Below are positions 48,627 through 57,215 of a stretch of 64,000 nucleotides of DNA, one piece after another; position 1 is the stretch's first letter, and each line of letters begins with the position of its first letter. This DNA comes from JBMYRH01 sp049602155. GTDB lineage: Bacteria > Myxococcota_A > UBA9042 > PHBI01 > JBMYRH01. Under the pieces are notes generated by a model. The model searched no databases and had not been told where the DNA came from. It worked only from the letters and a program-made list of their open reading frames with translations. The DNA lies in contig JBMYRH010000008.1 in the NCBI GenBank assembly GCA_049602155.1, forward strand, positions 194,153 through 258,152, read 5' to 3'. The translations under genes and the position numbers were made by a program.

Positions 48627-49667
48627 ATGGCTCCTGCCCTCGCACGAACGCTCGCTGCACTCTGTGTGCTCGCCGTGCCGGCCTGTGTGGAGGGGACGCC
48701 CGCGGGGGCTTCGCACAACGATGCGACCACCGAGTCGATGGCGGACGGCGACGTTGAGGCGCCGGCAGGGTCTGAGCTCGCGACGACCTATGACTTTATC
48801 GTCTCCGAGCTCAACCTCTACTACCCAGAGGGCCTCACGGCATCGACGGAAGAGGCGACGAACCCCTGCGGCCTCGACCTGCAGACGGACAACAGCGTCT
48901 ATGAGCCGCTTAACATCGAGGGGCTCGAGGTCGATGGGTTTGACCTCGACGGGGCAGACACGGCGGGTGACGGGCCCTGCGCGCACAACGACTTCCACAG
49001 CGGGGATGGTCGATCGGGCATCGACTTCGCGTTCATCCACGTGATTGACCAGATTCGCCCAGCGCGGCCAGGCCAGACCATCGAGGTCGTCTTGGAGTCC
49101 GCGCCCGCCCAGGGCCTCGTTCGCATCGCGATGCGGGTGTCCGGGGTGGACGACCTTGTGAATGACGATGAGGTGGAGGTCTTGGTGACGACGACCATCG
49201 ACGGGCCCATGTTAGGGACCGACGGGAGGATCATCGCGGGCAGCTCGGTCACCAGCCACGCGGACCCAGCCTTCCGCTCCTATTTCACGGGGGAGATCAG
49301 GGACGGCGTGCTGACCGCTGGGCCGGGCGATGTCACCGTCGGAGAGGTGAATTTCTTGGTCGTCGAGGATCGCGTGATTCGCCTCAAGGACGCGATGGTC
49401 CGGGCGACCTTCGCGCAGCGGCCCAATGGTCTGTGGGACGCCGATGCGGTCTTGGCGGGCTGGTGGCGACGCGAAGACATCGTCCACGCGATCGGCGAGG
49501 CCATCTTGGCTATCGGGAGCAACCCCGGGGAGCTTGAGTGCGTGTTGGACGCGCACTTAGACCACGCCACCGATGGTGAGACGTGCGATGCCATGTCGAT
49601 GATGTTCAGGGTACGCGCGGTCTCGGGGTTCATTACAGGGCTCGAACCTCAGGATGGAGGGCCCTAG
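48627..49667 (+). CDS. Uncharacterised lipoprotein preceding DUF1592 gene
   Basis: 346-aa lipoprotein, lipobox VPAC (Cys20). It lacks membrane segments after the signal and has alternating hydrophobic strands with many acidic residues (DVEAPAGSELATTYDFIVSELNLYYPEGL, GIDFAFIHVIDQIRPA, VNFLVVEDRVIRLKDAMVRATFAQ). Four Cys pair in the middle and C-terminal region. I do not recognise the family. The DUF1592-type gene starts one base after its stop, and its ribosome binding site overlaps this gene, so the two are coupled. Likely a surface or periplasmic partner of that module. Confidence 0.75.
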   Translation: MAPALARTLAALCVLAVPACVEGTPAGASHNDATTESMADGDVEAPAGSELATTYDFIVSELNLYYPEGLTASTEEATNPCGLDLQTDNSVYEPLNIEGLEVDGFDLDGADTAGDGPCAHNDFHSGDGRSGIDFAFIHVIDQIRPARPGQTIEVVLESAPAQGLVRIAMRVSGVDDLVNDDEVEVLVTTTIDGPMLGTDGRIIAGSSVTSHADPAFRSYFTGEIRDGVLTAGPGDVTVGEVNFLVVEDRVIRLKDAMVRATFAQRPNGLWDADAVLAGWWRREDIVHAIGEAILAIGSNPGELECVLDAHLDHATDGETCDAMSMMFRVRAVSGFITGLEPQDGGP

Positions 49668-49668
49668 C

Positions 49669-51384
49669 GTGATGCGATCGGGTTCAGAGCGGCTGGGGTG
49701 GTGCGCCGGGATGTTGGCGACGCTGCTCGTCGGGTGCACAGAGGTTGGGGGCGACATGGTCTCCATGGACGTCGCGCCCGCAGGAGAGACAGTGGTGACT
49801 CCGCCCGAGCCAGTAGCAGCACCGAGTGAGCCTGCAGCCCAGTTGGCTGACTACGTTCCGGGTCCGATGGCGATGCGGCGGCTGACTCGCGCGCAGTATG
49901 TGACCAGCGTAAAGGCGATCTTTGGCGATGACGTCGACGTGTTAGTCCCCACCGAGGTCGACTTACCCGTCGAGGGGCTCTACTCAGTCGGGGGGAGCGC
50001 CACGTCCGTGACCCCTGCAGGGATAGAGCGTTATGAACTCGCCGCGCGGCTGATCGCGGCCTATGCGCTCAGCGAGGAGCGGCGTGAAGAGTGGCTTTCG
50101 TGTGCGCCGGAGTCCGACATGGCAGCGGACGACAGTTGTGCGGAGGTGTTTGTCGAGGCGCTCGCGCCGCGCGTCCTGCGCCGCGCGCTGCGTGACGGAG
50201 AGACGGCGGCCTACGTGAGCCTCGCGGGGGCTGCGACCGAGGCCATGGAGAGCTTCTACGGCGGACTTGAAGCGGTGCTCTCTGCGTGGCTCCTGACCCC
50301 GGACTTCCTCTTCATCCAAGAGCGCGCAGCGCCCGAGGAGGCCACGTGGGGGCGGCTGTTGACCGGGGAGGCACTGGCCTCACGGTTGAGTTACTTCCTC
50401 TGGAACCAAGGGCCTGACGATGAGCTGATGAGTGCGGCGATGGCCGGTGAACTCGAGACGGAGCAGGGCTACCTGACGCAGCTCGACAGGCTCCTGGCGG
50501 ACGGTGTGAGGCTTGAGGTCGGCGTCAGGGCCCTCTTCACAGATCTCTATCATCTGGATGATTTGGCGGGCGTGACGAAGGATGCGAGCGCCTTTCCGCA
50601 GTTCACGAACAAGGTCCTCGTGGACGCGAAAGAGCAGACGCTGCGCACGATCGTCGACCACCTCTTGGTACAGCGACGGGACTACCGAGGCCTCTTCACG
50701 ACGCGGAAGACCTTCATGACCCGCAACCTGGGGCCGATCTATCAGGTCCCGGTCGCAGACGACTGGGAAGCTTATGAGTTCCCCGAGGGCGGGGCGCGCG
50801 CCGGGATCCTGAGCCACGTGAGCTTCTTGGCGCTGCACGCCCGAACTTCACGCTCCTCGCCGGTCCTGCGGGGGGAATTCGTCTTGGACAAGATCTTGTG
50901 TAACACGATCCCGCCGCCGCCGCCTGACGTGAACTTCGACACGCTTACACCGGGAGACCCGGCGGCGCCGACCGCTCGAGAGCGGCTCGCCGCGCATCGC
51001 ATCGAGCCCTCGTGCGCTGGGTGCCATGACCTCATCGATCCTATCGGCCTCGCCTTAGAGAACTTCGACGCTATTGGCCAATTCAGGACCCATGAGGCGG
51101 GCGCTGAGATCGCCACCTATGGTCAGCTAGAGGGCATCTCGTACGACAATGTGCAGGGCTTCTACACGGCACTTCACGACGCGCCAAGGGTCACCAAGTG
51201 CATGGTGAAGAAGCTCTACATGCACGCCGTTGGGCGCAAGGCAGTCTCTGACGAGTCCGAGGTCCTGACGGCGCTCGCGGGTGAGTTCGCGATGGCGGAT
51301 TACGACTTCGTAGCGCTGATGAAGAACATCGCGCTGACCCATGGCTTCCGGGCGACCTCGGGCGCCAAGGAGGCCAGCGAATGA
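49669..51384 (+). CDS. DUF1592/DUF1588-type exported protein with CxxCH motif
   Basis: 571-aa lipoprotein (LLVGC lipobox). It follows the planctomycete/myxobacterial DUF1592-DUF1588-DUF1585 layout: N-terminal RRLTRAQYVTSVKAIFG (DUF1587-like), EALASRLSYFLWNQGPDDEL (DUF1592), RAGILSHVSFLALHARTSRSSPVLRGEFVLDKILC then EPSCAGCHDLIDPIGLALENFDAIG (DUF1588, with CxxCH at Cys449-Cys452) and KLYMHAVGRK...ALAGEFAMADYDFVALMKNIALTHGFR (DUF1585). CxxCH suggests one c-type heme. GTG 49669 has GGAGG 8 bp upstream; ATG 49672 is an alternative. Its stop overlaps the DUF1552 start as ATGA. Biochemical role unknown. Confidence 0.88.
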   Translation: MMRSGSERLGWCAGMLATLLVGCTEVGGDMVSMDVAPAGETVVTPPEPVAAPSEPAAQLADYVPGPMAMRRLTRAQYVTSVKAIFGDDVDVLVPTEVDLPVEGLYSVGGSATSVTPAGIERYELAARLIAAYALSEERREEWLSCAPESDMAADDSCAEVFVEALAPRVLRRALRDGETAAYVSLAGAATEAMESFYGGLEAVLSAWLLTPDFLFIQERAAPEEATWGRLLTGEALASRLSYFLWNQGPDDELMSAAMAGELETEQGYLTQLDRLLADGVRLEVGVRALFTDLYHLDDLAGVTKDASAFPQFTNKVLVDAKEQTLRTIVDHLLVQRRDYRGLFTTRKTFMTRNLGPIYQVPVADDWEAYEFPEGGARAGILSHVSFLALHARTSRSSPVLRGEFVLDKILCNTIPPPPPDVNFDTLTPGDPAAPTARERLAAHRIEPSCAGCHDLIDPIGLALENFDAIGQFRTHEAGAEIATYGQLEGISYDNVQGFYTALHDAPRVTKCMVKKLYMHAVGRKAVSDESEVLTALAGEFAMADYDFVALMKNIALTHGFRATSGAKEASE

Positions 51385-52709
51385 GCATCAGCCGACGGCG
51401 CATGCTCAAGGGCATGCTGGGGGGCGTCGCGGTAGGGGTAGGGCTACCGCTCTTTGACTGCCTGTTCGACACCCATGGCGTGGCGCTCGCCGATGAGGGT
51501 TCTGCGCCAGTCCGCTTTGGGACGTGGTTCTGGGGCTGTGGCATTAACCCGGAACGCTGGGTCCCCAGCGTGGACGGCGTGGGCTATGACCGCCCCGTGG
51601 AATTGGCGATGGCTGTCGGGGGCTTCCAAGACAAGATCTCGGTCTTGACGGGGTTCGACACGCCACTCAATGGACGAAACAATTTCCCCCACTACTCGCC
51701 GCCAATCGTGACCCTGACCGGGGACTCTCCCATCGATGCGTCTCATGTGCCGAGGGGCACCTTTGACACGGCCATCGCGGACATCATCGGGACCTCGACG
51801 CGCTTCCGTGCGCTCGACATCACCGCCGACGCGAAGGACAGCGCGTGGAGCGCTATGGGAGCGGGCGGAGTGGCCCCTGCGATGAACTCGCCGCTGGCGC
51901 TCTACCAGCGGATCTTTGGAGAGGGCTTTCAGCTCGGAGGCGATGGGTTCACACCAGACCCCGCAGTCATGGTGCGCAAGAGTGTGCTCTCGGCGGTGCT
52001 CGAGGAGAGCAAGCGGCTGGAGCAAGAACTCGGGAGCCATGACCGGCAGCGGCTCGACCAATACTTCACCTCGGTGCGTCAACTTGAGACGCAGCTGGAC
52101 GTCATGCTCTCGGAGCCGCCGGACCTCCCCTCCTGTTACGCTCCTGAGGCGCCTTCGGGGGGCCAAGTCGGCCAAGAGGTTGAGCAGGTGGTCAAGGGCC
52201 ACAACCTGATGGTCGACCTCTTGGCGCTTGCGTTGGCGTGCGACCAGAGCCGCGTCTTCAACATCAACCTGTGGCGCCTCTTTACCGATGTGTACTTTGA
52301 AGGAGAAGAGGTCGGCTATCATCAGCTGACACACGATGAGAGTGTCGACGAGGCGCTAGGCTATCAGCCACTCAGCCAGCGGTTCTTTGTGAAGGGGATG
52401 GCGTGCTGGCAGCATCTGTTGTCCGCTTTGGATGACATCCAAGAGGGAGACGCGACGTTGCTCGATAACCTCACCGTGTTTGCGCATTCGGGCACCGAGT
52501 TCTCAAAACAACACGGCGTCCAGAACATCCCAATGATGGTGGCTGGAGGCGGGGGAGGTCGGATTCAGACCGGGCGTCATATCCGCGGCGGTGCATCATC
52601 GACTTCTCGAGTGGCGCTGACCCTTCAACAGGCGTTTGGTGTCCCTGTGAGCACGTGGGGCGTTGGGGACAATGAGACGAGCGCCCCGGTGCTCGACTTG
52701 CTTCCCTAG
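51381..52709 (+). CDS. DUF1552 Tat-exported protein
   Basis: 442-aa protein with a twin-arginine signal (SRRRMLKGMLGGVAVGVGL) followed by a DUF1552 domain: FWGCGINPERWVPS, VLTGFDTPLNGRNNFPHYSPPIVTLTGD, DQSRVFNINLWRLF, and HSGTEFSKQHGVQNIPMMVAGGGGGRIQTGRHI. DUF1552 proteins are almost always encoded next to DUF1592/1588 proteins, as here by ATGA overlap. Tat export implies folding, perhaps with a cofactor, in the cytoplasm. The domain is related to the DUF1501/alkaline-phosphatase-like group; activity is undescribed. Confidence 0.9.
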   Translation: MSISRRRMLKGMLGGVAVGVGLPLFDCLFDTHGVALADEGSAPVRFGTWFWGCGINPERWVPSVDGVGYDRPVELAMAVGGFQDKISVLTGFDTPLNGRNNFPHYSPPIVTLTGDSPIDASHVPRGTFDTAIADIIGTSTRFRALDITADAKDSAWSAMGAGGVAPAMNSPLALYQRIFGEGFQLGGDGFTPDPAVMVRKSVLSAVLEESKRLEQELGSHDRQRLDQYFTSVRQLETQLDVMLSEPPDLPSCYAPEAPSGGQVGQEVEQVVKGHNLMVDLLALALACDQSRVFNINLWRLFTDVYFEGEEVGYHQLTHDESVDEALGYQPLSQRFFVKGMACWQHLLSALDDIQEGDATLLDNLTVFAHSGTEFSKQHGVQNIPMMVAGGGGGRIQTGRHIRGGASSTSRVALTLQQAFGVPVSTWGVGDNETSAPVLDLLP

Positions 52710-52735
52710 GTCACTCGGGTTCGGGAGCCTCACCC

Positions 52736-53263
52736 CTATGGCACGTGGAGCGCACGGACATCGAGCTCGAGACCTGTGTGCCATGGGATGCTCTGCTTGA
52801 GTTGCCATGGGGCGTCTTCTTCGTCCTCTTCCCAGATCACCCGTGTCTCGACGCGGAGCTCGCCTCCCGAGCGCGTGACAGCCACCTCACGCCCACCCCC
52901 TGCATACCAGCAGACCAGGTGGAGCAGCGTACGCTCGGGATCGTCGACATCGTGGCGTGCATCACAGGTGCCGGTGACGTCGCCGACCAGCGTCGTCCCT
53001 GTCGGATCCTCCGGGGCCCCCTCAAGGGCCGTGATCCGGGTCTGTGGTACCTCAGTGTCGCCCTCAAAGGCGTCGCCGATGCGCTGATGTACGATGGTGA
53101 GCCTCAGCTTGGAGCCGCTTGTGTGTGTCTGGGCGGTGTGCTCAAGGTGCTCCAAAGAGAGCGCGGACGCACCCTCTCCCGACGTGATTTGGGTGGTCGC
53201 ACAGCCAGAGGTGACGATGAGCGCGATGAGCAGAGAGAGCAGGAAGGGGCGTATCATGAGCAT
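52736..53263 (-). CDS. Small lipoprotein of unknown function
   Basis: 175-aa lipoprotein with signal ending in IVTSGC (Cys21 from the first Met). The body is beta-rich with a Cys pair (GDVTGTCDARHD, LHLVCWYAGGG). No family recognised. Start ATG 53263 is the first; ATG 53257 is equally plausible. It ends 26 bp from the convergent DUF1552 gene. Confidence 0.6.
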   Translation of the reverse strand: MLMIRPFLLSLLIALIVTSGCATTQITSGEGASALSLEHLEHTAQTHTSGSKLRLTIVHQRIGDAFEGDTEVPQTRITALEGAPEDPTGTTLVGDVTGTCDARHDVDDPERTLLHLVCWYAGGGREVAVTRSGGELRVETRVIWEEDEEDAPWQLKQSIPWHTGLELDVRALHVP

Positions 53264-53315
53264 TGGGGGGACCCAGGTCAGCGCTCTTCCAGTGAGGGCG
53301 AGCAGTCGCGCTAGG

Positions 53316-54071
53316 CTAGCGGGTGCCTACGACCGTCCCGGTATAATAGGTGTTCTTGAAGCCTCCATCGGGCTCCGGGTGGCCAGGAGCCGCCCGCTCT
53401 GTCTTCCGGGCCACCTTTTGGAGCTCGACGATCACCTCCACTGGGGTGGTAGGGCGACTCGAGAAGATGCGCTTGAAGCTCTCCATGCTCAAGCTGTACG
53501 TGATGTACGCCGCCCGTTTCACCCCACTGTCTGGCGTAAAGATCACCACGCCACCGGCATCGTCGTAGCGTAAGTCGCTTGGGGTCAGGGTCAATGTGCG
53601 ACGCTCAGTCATGGCTTCGGTGCTGACAAGCCCAGCCGCTGTGCTTACGCAGTGGTGTTGCTGGCTCGGCCACCGCTTGAGGGTCGCGAGGTTTTCGGTG
53701 ACACGGGGGCTCCGCGAACCTAATGGGTGAGCGGCTGCGAGGGCGTCATGATAGGAGGTCCACGTCTCGCAGGCGATGACGTCGCTCGACGGCCAGTCGA
53801 TCTCGCAGCGGTAGGCCTCCTCTGGCAGGAGGACGCCCTCGGCGCAGCATTCAAGAGGGTAGCCGGTGCCCTCTGCCGGGGACGAACCGCTCGCTAGGCG
53901 CGTGACGTCGTAGTGGGTCAAGAGCCAGACGATGTCGACGCAGGTCTCTGCGTTGACCGTCTCCGAGTCGGCGACCGATGGAGCGGGCGGGGTGACCGAT
54001 GTGGTCTTCGTAGTCGGTTGGCTGCAGCCAAGGGCGACGCATGCGAGGGCGAGGAGTAAGCATTGCTTCAT
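53316..54071 (-). CDS. Cysteine-containing lipoprotein of unknown function
   Basis: 251-aa lipoprotein: CLLLALACVALGC signal with lipobox. Seven or so Cys lie in the first half of the mature protein (TCVDIVWLL, LECCAEGVLL, YRCEIDW, VIACETW, HHCVSTAA), suggesting disulfides. The C-terminal half is strand-rich (TLTLTPSDLRYDDAGGVVIFTPDSGVKRAAYITYSL). ATG 54071 is selected because the signal begins there. Not recognised. It lies 52 bp upstream of the small lipoprotein on the same strand. Confidence 0.7.
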   Translation of the reverse strand: MKQCLLLALACVALGCSQPTTKTTSVTPPAPSVADSETVNAETCVDIVWLLTHYDVTRLASGSSPAEGTGYPLECCAEGVLLPEEAYRCEIDWPSSDVIACETWTSYHDALAAAHPLGSRSPRVTENLATLKRWPSQQHHCVSTAAGLVSTEAMTERRTLTLTPSDLRYDDAGGVVIFTPDSGVKRAAYITYSLSMESFKRIFSSRPTTPVEVIVELQKVARKTERAAPGHPEPDGGFKNTYYTGTVVGTR

Positions 54072-54180
54072 TGTCGGTGTAATTCCTGTCGGTGGGCGTC
54101 GAAGCTGTGACGCGCATACAGAGTAAATTATTCTGCGAGGGCGCGCTGGAGCGGACCCCAGCGAGGCGAGCTGGTTTGGC

Positions 54181-54534
54181 TCAGGTAGGGAGGCCGCCGA
54201 GGAAGGTTGTGTAGCTCGCGCCAAACCCGTCAAACACGGCTTTGACCGCGTCATTGACCGGGCCAAGGAGCACGAGGGGGGCCATCTCTATGGCGTCCAA
54301 AAAGGGGCCAAGGTGAGCGCCGACGTTCTGGACGTGCGCCAGGGCTGCCTCGTTATCCGCGTAGCGTTCGTGGATGAAGACGCGCGTCTCATCGTCACTC
54401 AGCCAAAAGTCATAAGAGAGCGCGCCGGCCTCCCTGGAGGTCATCTCGATCATGAGCTTAAAGTGCTCCTTCAAGTCTGCGAGGCGGCCCTCTTTCACAG
54501 TGGCGTCGATGGTCCAGTAGATGTTGTTTGTCAT
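54181..54534 (-). CDS. ABM-domain (antibiotic biosynthesis monooxygenase-like) protein
   Basis: 117-aa ferredoxin-like fold protein of the ABM superfamily: IYWTIDATVKEGRLADLKEHFKLMIEMTSREAGALSYDFWLSDDETRVFIHERYADNEAALAHVQ is nearly a full domain. Members are quinone or heme monooxygenases or small detoxifying enzymes. It is divergent from the DoxX gene across 155 bp that contains a palindrome, and the pair may respond to redox or quinone stress. Exact substrate unknown. Confidence 0.85.
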   Translation of the reverse strand: MTNNIYWTIDATVKEGRLADLKEHFKLMIEMTSREAGALSYDFWLSDDETRVFIHERYADNEAALAHVQNVGAHLGPFLDAIEMAPLVLLGPVNDAVKAVFDGFGASYTTFLGGLPT

Positions 54535-54659
54535 GGTCGAATCCTGTGTGACGTTTCATACGGTCGTCGCTGACGGCGAGGCGGGGTTAGCACACTGAGG
54601 ATGTCGGCCTGAAGGTTGTTCACAGACGCTCGACGCGTCTGATACGGTGAAACGGTGTA

Positions 54660-54675
54660 GTGAGTGGCAACTCAC
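54660..54675. promoter_or_regulatory. Inverted repeat between ABM and DoxX genes
   Basis: GTGAGTGGCAACTCAC has perfect 6-bp arms around GGCA, 14 bp upstream of the DoxX start and just before its GGGAGG site. Could be an operator or a small hairpin controlling ribosome access. Confidence 0.45.
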
Positions 54676-54689
54676 CAAGGGAGGGCGCG

Positions 54690-55100
54690 ATGCGTGAGTC
54701 AAGTAGACAGATGAGAGCGGCAGCAGGGCTCTTGATCCTTCGACTCGCGGTCGGTGGGATGATGCTCACGCATGGTTGGCCGAAGCTCTTGCGCCTCTTT
54801 GAGACCCCTGAGAAGTTTGCGGACCCCATTGGCCTCGGTCCCGAGATCTCCCTCGGGCTGACCGCGTTTGCCGAGGTGGTCTGCGCCTTGCTCATCGTGT
54901 TTGGCGCATGGACGCGTCTGGCGGCCGTGCCATTCCTCATCACGATGCTGGTCGCCGCCTTCATCGTGCATGGGGATGACCCCTTTAAGAAGCAGGAGCT
55001 TGCCTTGCTCTACGGAGCCGGCGCGTTGAGCTTAATGCTGACCGGAGCGGGTGACTTCAGCGTCGACGCCTTGAGGCGTCGCCTGGGGACGCGTGACTAG
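54690..55100 (+). CDS. DoxX-family membrane protein
   Basis: 136-aa inner-membrane protein with four helices typical of DoxX: AAGLLILRLAVGGMMLTHGWPKLL, ISLGLTAFAEVVCALLIVFGAW, LAAVPFLITMLVAAFIVHGDDPF and LALLYGAGALSLMLTGAGDFSVD. The family is linked to thiosulfate:quinone oxidation and to oxidative stress resistance; the conserved GHG-like W/K region and GDDPF match it. ATG 54690 has GGGAGG 5 bp upstream. It is divergent from the ABM gene. Confidence 0.88.
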   Translation: MRESSRQMRAAAGLLILRLAVGGMMLTHGWPKLLRLFETPEKFADPIGLGPEISLGLTAFAEVVCALLIVFGAWTRLAAVPFLITMLVAAFIVHGDDPFKKQELALLYGAGALSLMLTGAGDFSVDALRRRLGTRD

Positions 55101-55560
55101 GCGCGACGCTCCTACATCACGGGGGCGACACCTCGTTCGCCTTCGCGATTAGACTCGCCCACGAGGAGCGAGGGGCAGTGGATCTCCGGAGCGTGGGTGT
55201 CCATCGGCCGTCTCATCGATGTCTACGCGGAGGTCCTGGCAGGTGTCCCGTCTGATCGCGTGCCTGCGGTAAGGTGGGCGTTCAGGGTGAACGGGCGAAA
55301 GCGGACGACGGTCAGCGCGGGTTGTTGGTGGGGCGGCCTGGCCCGTTTTGCCCCCTTGGAACGGTGGTGTGTCCCCCTGTTTTTGGGTCTGCCGTGAGGA
55401 AGTTTGGAGGGCGCTAGAGGTGAATTCAGGTCTTCAGTCCTACCTTCGGCATGTTAGACTGTCGCTCTACCCGCCCTAGAGAAGTATGTCGTTCCCGATG
55501 ACAGGGACGCACCCTCTGGGGGCTGTTCGTGTGATCGCAGAGTGATAGGCAGGCATCTGA
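55101..55560. other. Intergenic region with no recognisable gene
   Basis: 460 bp between doxX and the TetR-family gene. Short open frames show no family features. The region around 55300-55390 is G/T-rich and has no clear hairpin. It probably holds the TetR gene promoter but no consensus can be assigned with confidence. Confidence 0.6.
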
Positions 55561-56205
55561 TTGAGTACACTTGAGGCTAAGAGACCGCGAGGCAGACCGA
55601 AGACGCTGGACCGTCAAGCGACCATCGATGTCATGCTCCAGAGCTACTGGCGAGAAGGTGTTTACGGGCTCTCTGTGAACGAAGCCTGTCGCCGCGCCAA
55701 GGTCTCCAAGCCTGCGCTCTACCGTGAGTTTGGTGGTGAAGACGGGTTGATGGACGCGGTCCTCGAACACTACCTCGCGACGGTGTTTCCAAGCGTCGTG
55801 GACCTCCTGTCTGGCCCCGGCTCCTTTGCGGACGCCCTGAGTGCGCTCGTTAACTTGATGACTGAGAAGCGATCCACTCCGGCGGGCTGTTTGCTCGTGA
55901 AGCTCTGTGCTGCACCGGCCCGTCTAGGTCCGCTGACACGTGCACGTATCGCGGCCTTCCTGGAGCGACGCCGTGAGCTCTACAGAGGATGGATTGTGAG
56001 CGCCCAAGATAGCGGGCAGATCAACACGGCTATCTCTGTGGACCTGGCCGTGGCGTATCTGGAGACTCAGGTCACGACCCTCCTGACGCAGGTAGCCAAC
56101 GGCGAGGATCCGGAGATGGTGCGTTCACAGGCCGCGCTGGCGTTTGCAGCGTTGACCTGTATGACCGAGGCGCCTCTCCTCGGCTCGCAGGGCACGCCAC
56201 GCTAG
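55561..56205 (+). CDS. TetR-family transcriptional regulator
   Basis: 214-aa TetR-type repressor. The N-terminal helix-turn-helix is RQATIDVMLQSYWREGVYGLSVNEACRRAKVSKPALYREFGGEDGLMDAVLEHYL, a full TetR DNA-binding domain, preceded by a basic KRPRGRPKT tail. The rest is the usual helical ligand-binding domain. The start appears to be TTG at 55561; there is no ATG or GTG in a better position. Its gene is convergent with bolA (4-bp overlap). The target is not evident; a nearby operator was not identified. Confidence 0.88.
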   Translation: MSTLEAKRPRGRPKTLDRQATIDVMLQSYWREGVYGLSVNEACRRAKVSKPALYREFGGEDGLMDAVLEHYLATVFPSVVDLLSGPGSFADALSALVNLMTEKRSTPAGCLLVKLCAAPARLGPLTRARIAAFLERRRELYRGWIVSAQDSGQINTAISVDLAVAYLETQVTTLLTQVANGEDPEMVRSQAALAFAALTCMTEAPLLGSQGTPR

Positions 56206-56519
56206 GTGTGTTTTTCACCACCCCCACAGGGTGGTGCTTTGAGTGAGACGTCGCCGTCGGCCTCATCATACTCTGCCGGCGTGAGGCACTTGAGCTGGAG
56301 CGCATGTACTGGGCCAGCGAGCTCCTCTGCGAGGCATTTGTAGACCGAGCGATGGCGCTTCAGGCTGTTCATCCCGTCAAAGGCGTCGCTGACGATGATG
56401 ACGCGGAAGTGGCTCTCAGTCGCGGGGCCAGCGTGACGCTTGGAGTCGTTGTCGATGCGAATGCGCTCGGGGGTGAAGGCCTCGAGCACCTTGGCTTCAA
56501 TGGTTTGCTCCATGTTCAT
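56202..56519 (-). CDS. bolA: BolA-family protein
   Basis: 105-aa BolA protein: EQTIEAKVLEAFTPERIRIDNDSKRHAGPATESHFRVIIVSDAFDGMNSLKRHRSVYKCLAEELAGPVHALQLKCLTPAEYDE is the complete fold, including the conserved HAG..SHF, L..HR.VY and HAL.L segments. The C-terminal tail has an extra Cys and His. BolA proteins pair with monothiol glutaredoxins for Fe-S handling and affect cell shape and stress. ATG 56519 (or 56513) is chosen over a long unconserved extension. No glutaredoxin partner lies next to it. Confidence 0.93.
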   Translation of the reverse strand: MNMEQTIEAKVLEAFTPERIRIDNDSKRHAGPATESHFRVIIVSDAFDGMNSLKRHRSVYKCLAEELAGPVHALQLKCLTPAEYDEADGDVSLKAPPCGGGEKHT

Positions 56520-56771
56520 GACGTCGACCTCTGGGGCGGTTGTGAGCCGGCTGGCTTGGGTGGCACCGGGTGGAGGCACATTACAGAACTCCGAGGAGGG
56601 CCTCAACGCCGCACTCAGGTGAATGGTTTCGTTGCGGGTTTGGGGCCCCTCAGGGCGCTTCACTAACGAAAGTCTTCGACCCCACAACACTGCTCCCCCC
56701 CGCCGTCGGTACACGGCGTGCCGAGGGCCGTCAGACGGCGATGGGTGTGAGGCGTGGCGGCGCTCGGGCTC

Positions 56772-57215
56772 CTATTGGGGGGGAGCCTCAGGGAGGGTGT
56801 CGACAGCGCCGCACTCGAGCCAAAAGGCTACTCGCTCAAGCTCTTCGGAGCTCGGGCCTCCCCCGGGCGGCATGGTCGGGCTCTCGCCGAGTGCGCGGGC
56901 CTCGATGCGGTCGAGGTGTGAAGTCACGAGCGCGTAGGTGTCGAGGTTGATGCTCTCGGAGCCTAGCGGACGGTCGTCTCCTTCGAGCTCTGAGTGATGA
57001 CAGGGGGTGCACCAGGTGCGCATGAAGGGCTCCCCCACCGTCTCATAGCTGGCTGTCGTGGTCTCGCAGGGGTCAAGCTGCCGCGTGACCGCCTCTTCGC
57101 CTTGCGCCGGGGGCTCCATGCTGGCCCCAGGGGCTTCGGTGACACCGGCGTCTTCGCAGGCGGCGGCGAGCACTAGGGTGACGGCTAAGAGGCTAACCCT
57201 CGTCAATGAGCCCAT
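56772..57215 (-). CDS. Small lipoprotein with CxxCH heme motif
   Basis: 147-aa lipoprotein (VLAAAC lipobox). It carries a single CxxCH: FMRTWCTPCHHSELEG, then INLDTYALVTSHLDRIEARAL and SPTMPPGGGPSSEELERVAFWLECGA, which supplies the Met for axial coordination of a class I cytochrome c or PSD1-like heme domain. ATG 57215 has GGAGGT 4-5 bp upstream; it overlaps the end of the DUF1501 gene by 23 bp. It is the last gene of the reverse-strand module, where an electron-transfer role is plausible. Confidence 0.88.
   Translation of the reverse strand: MGSLTRVSLLAVTLVLAAACEDAGVTEAPGASMEPPAQGEEAVTRQLDPCETTTASYETVGEPFMRTWCTPCHHSELEGDDRPLGSESINLDTYALVTSHLDRIEARALGESPTMPPGGGPSSEELERVAFWLECGAVDTLPEAPPQ

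Noticed and set aside
55197..55397. 66-aa open frame before the TetR gene
   Set aside because: No ribosome binding site, no family features and biased composition.
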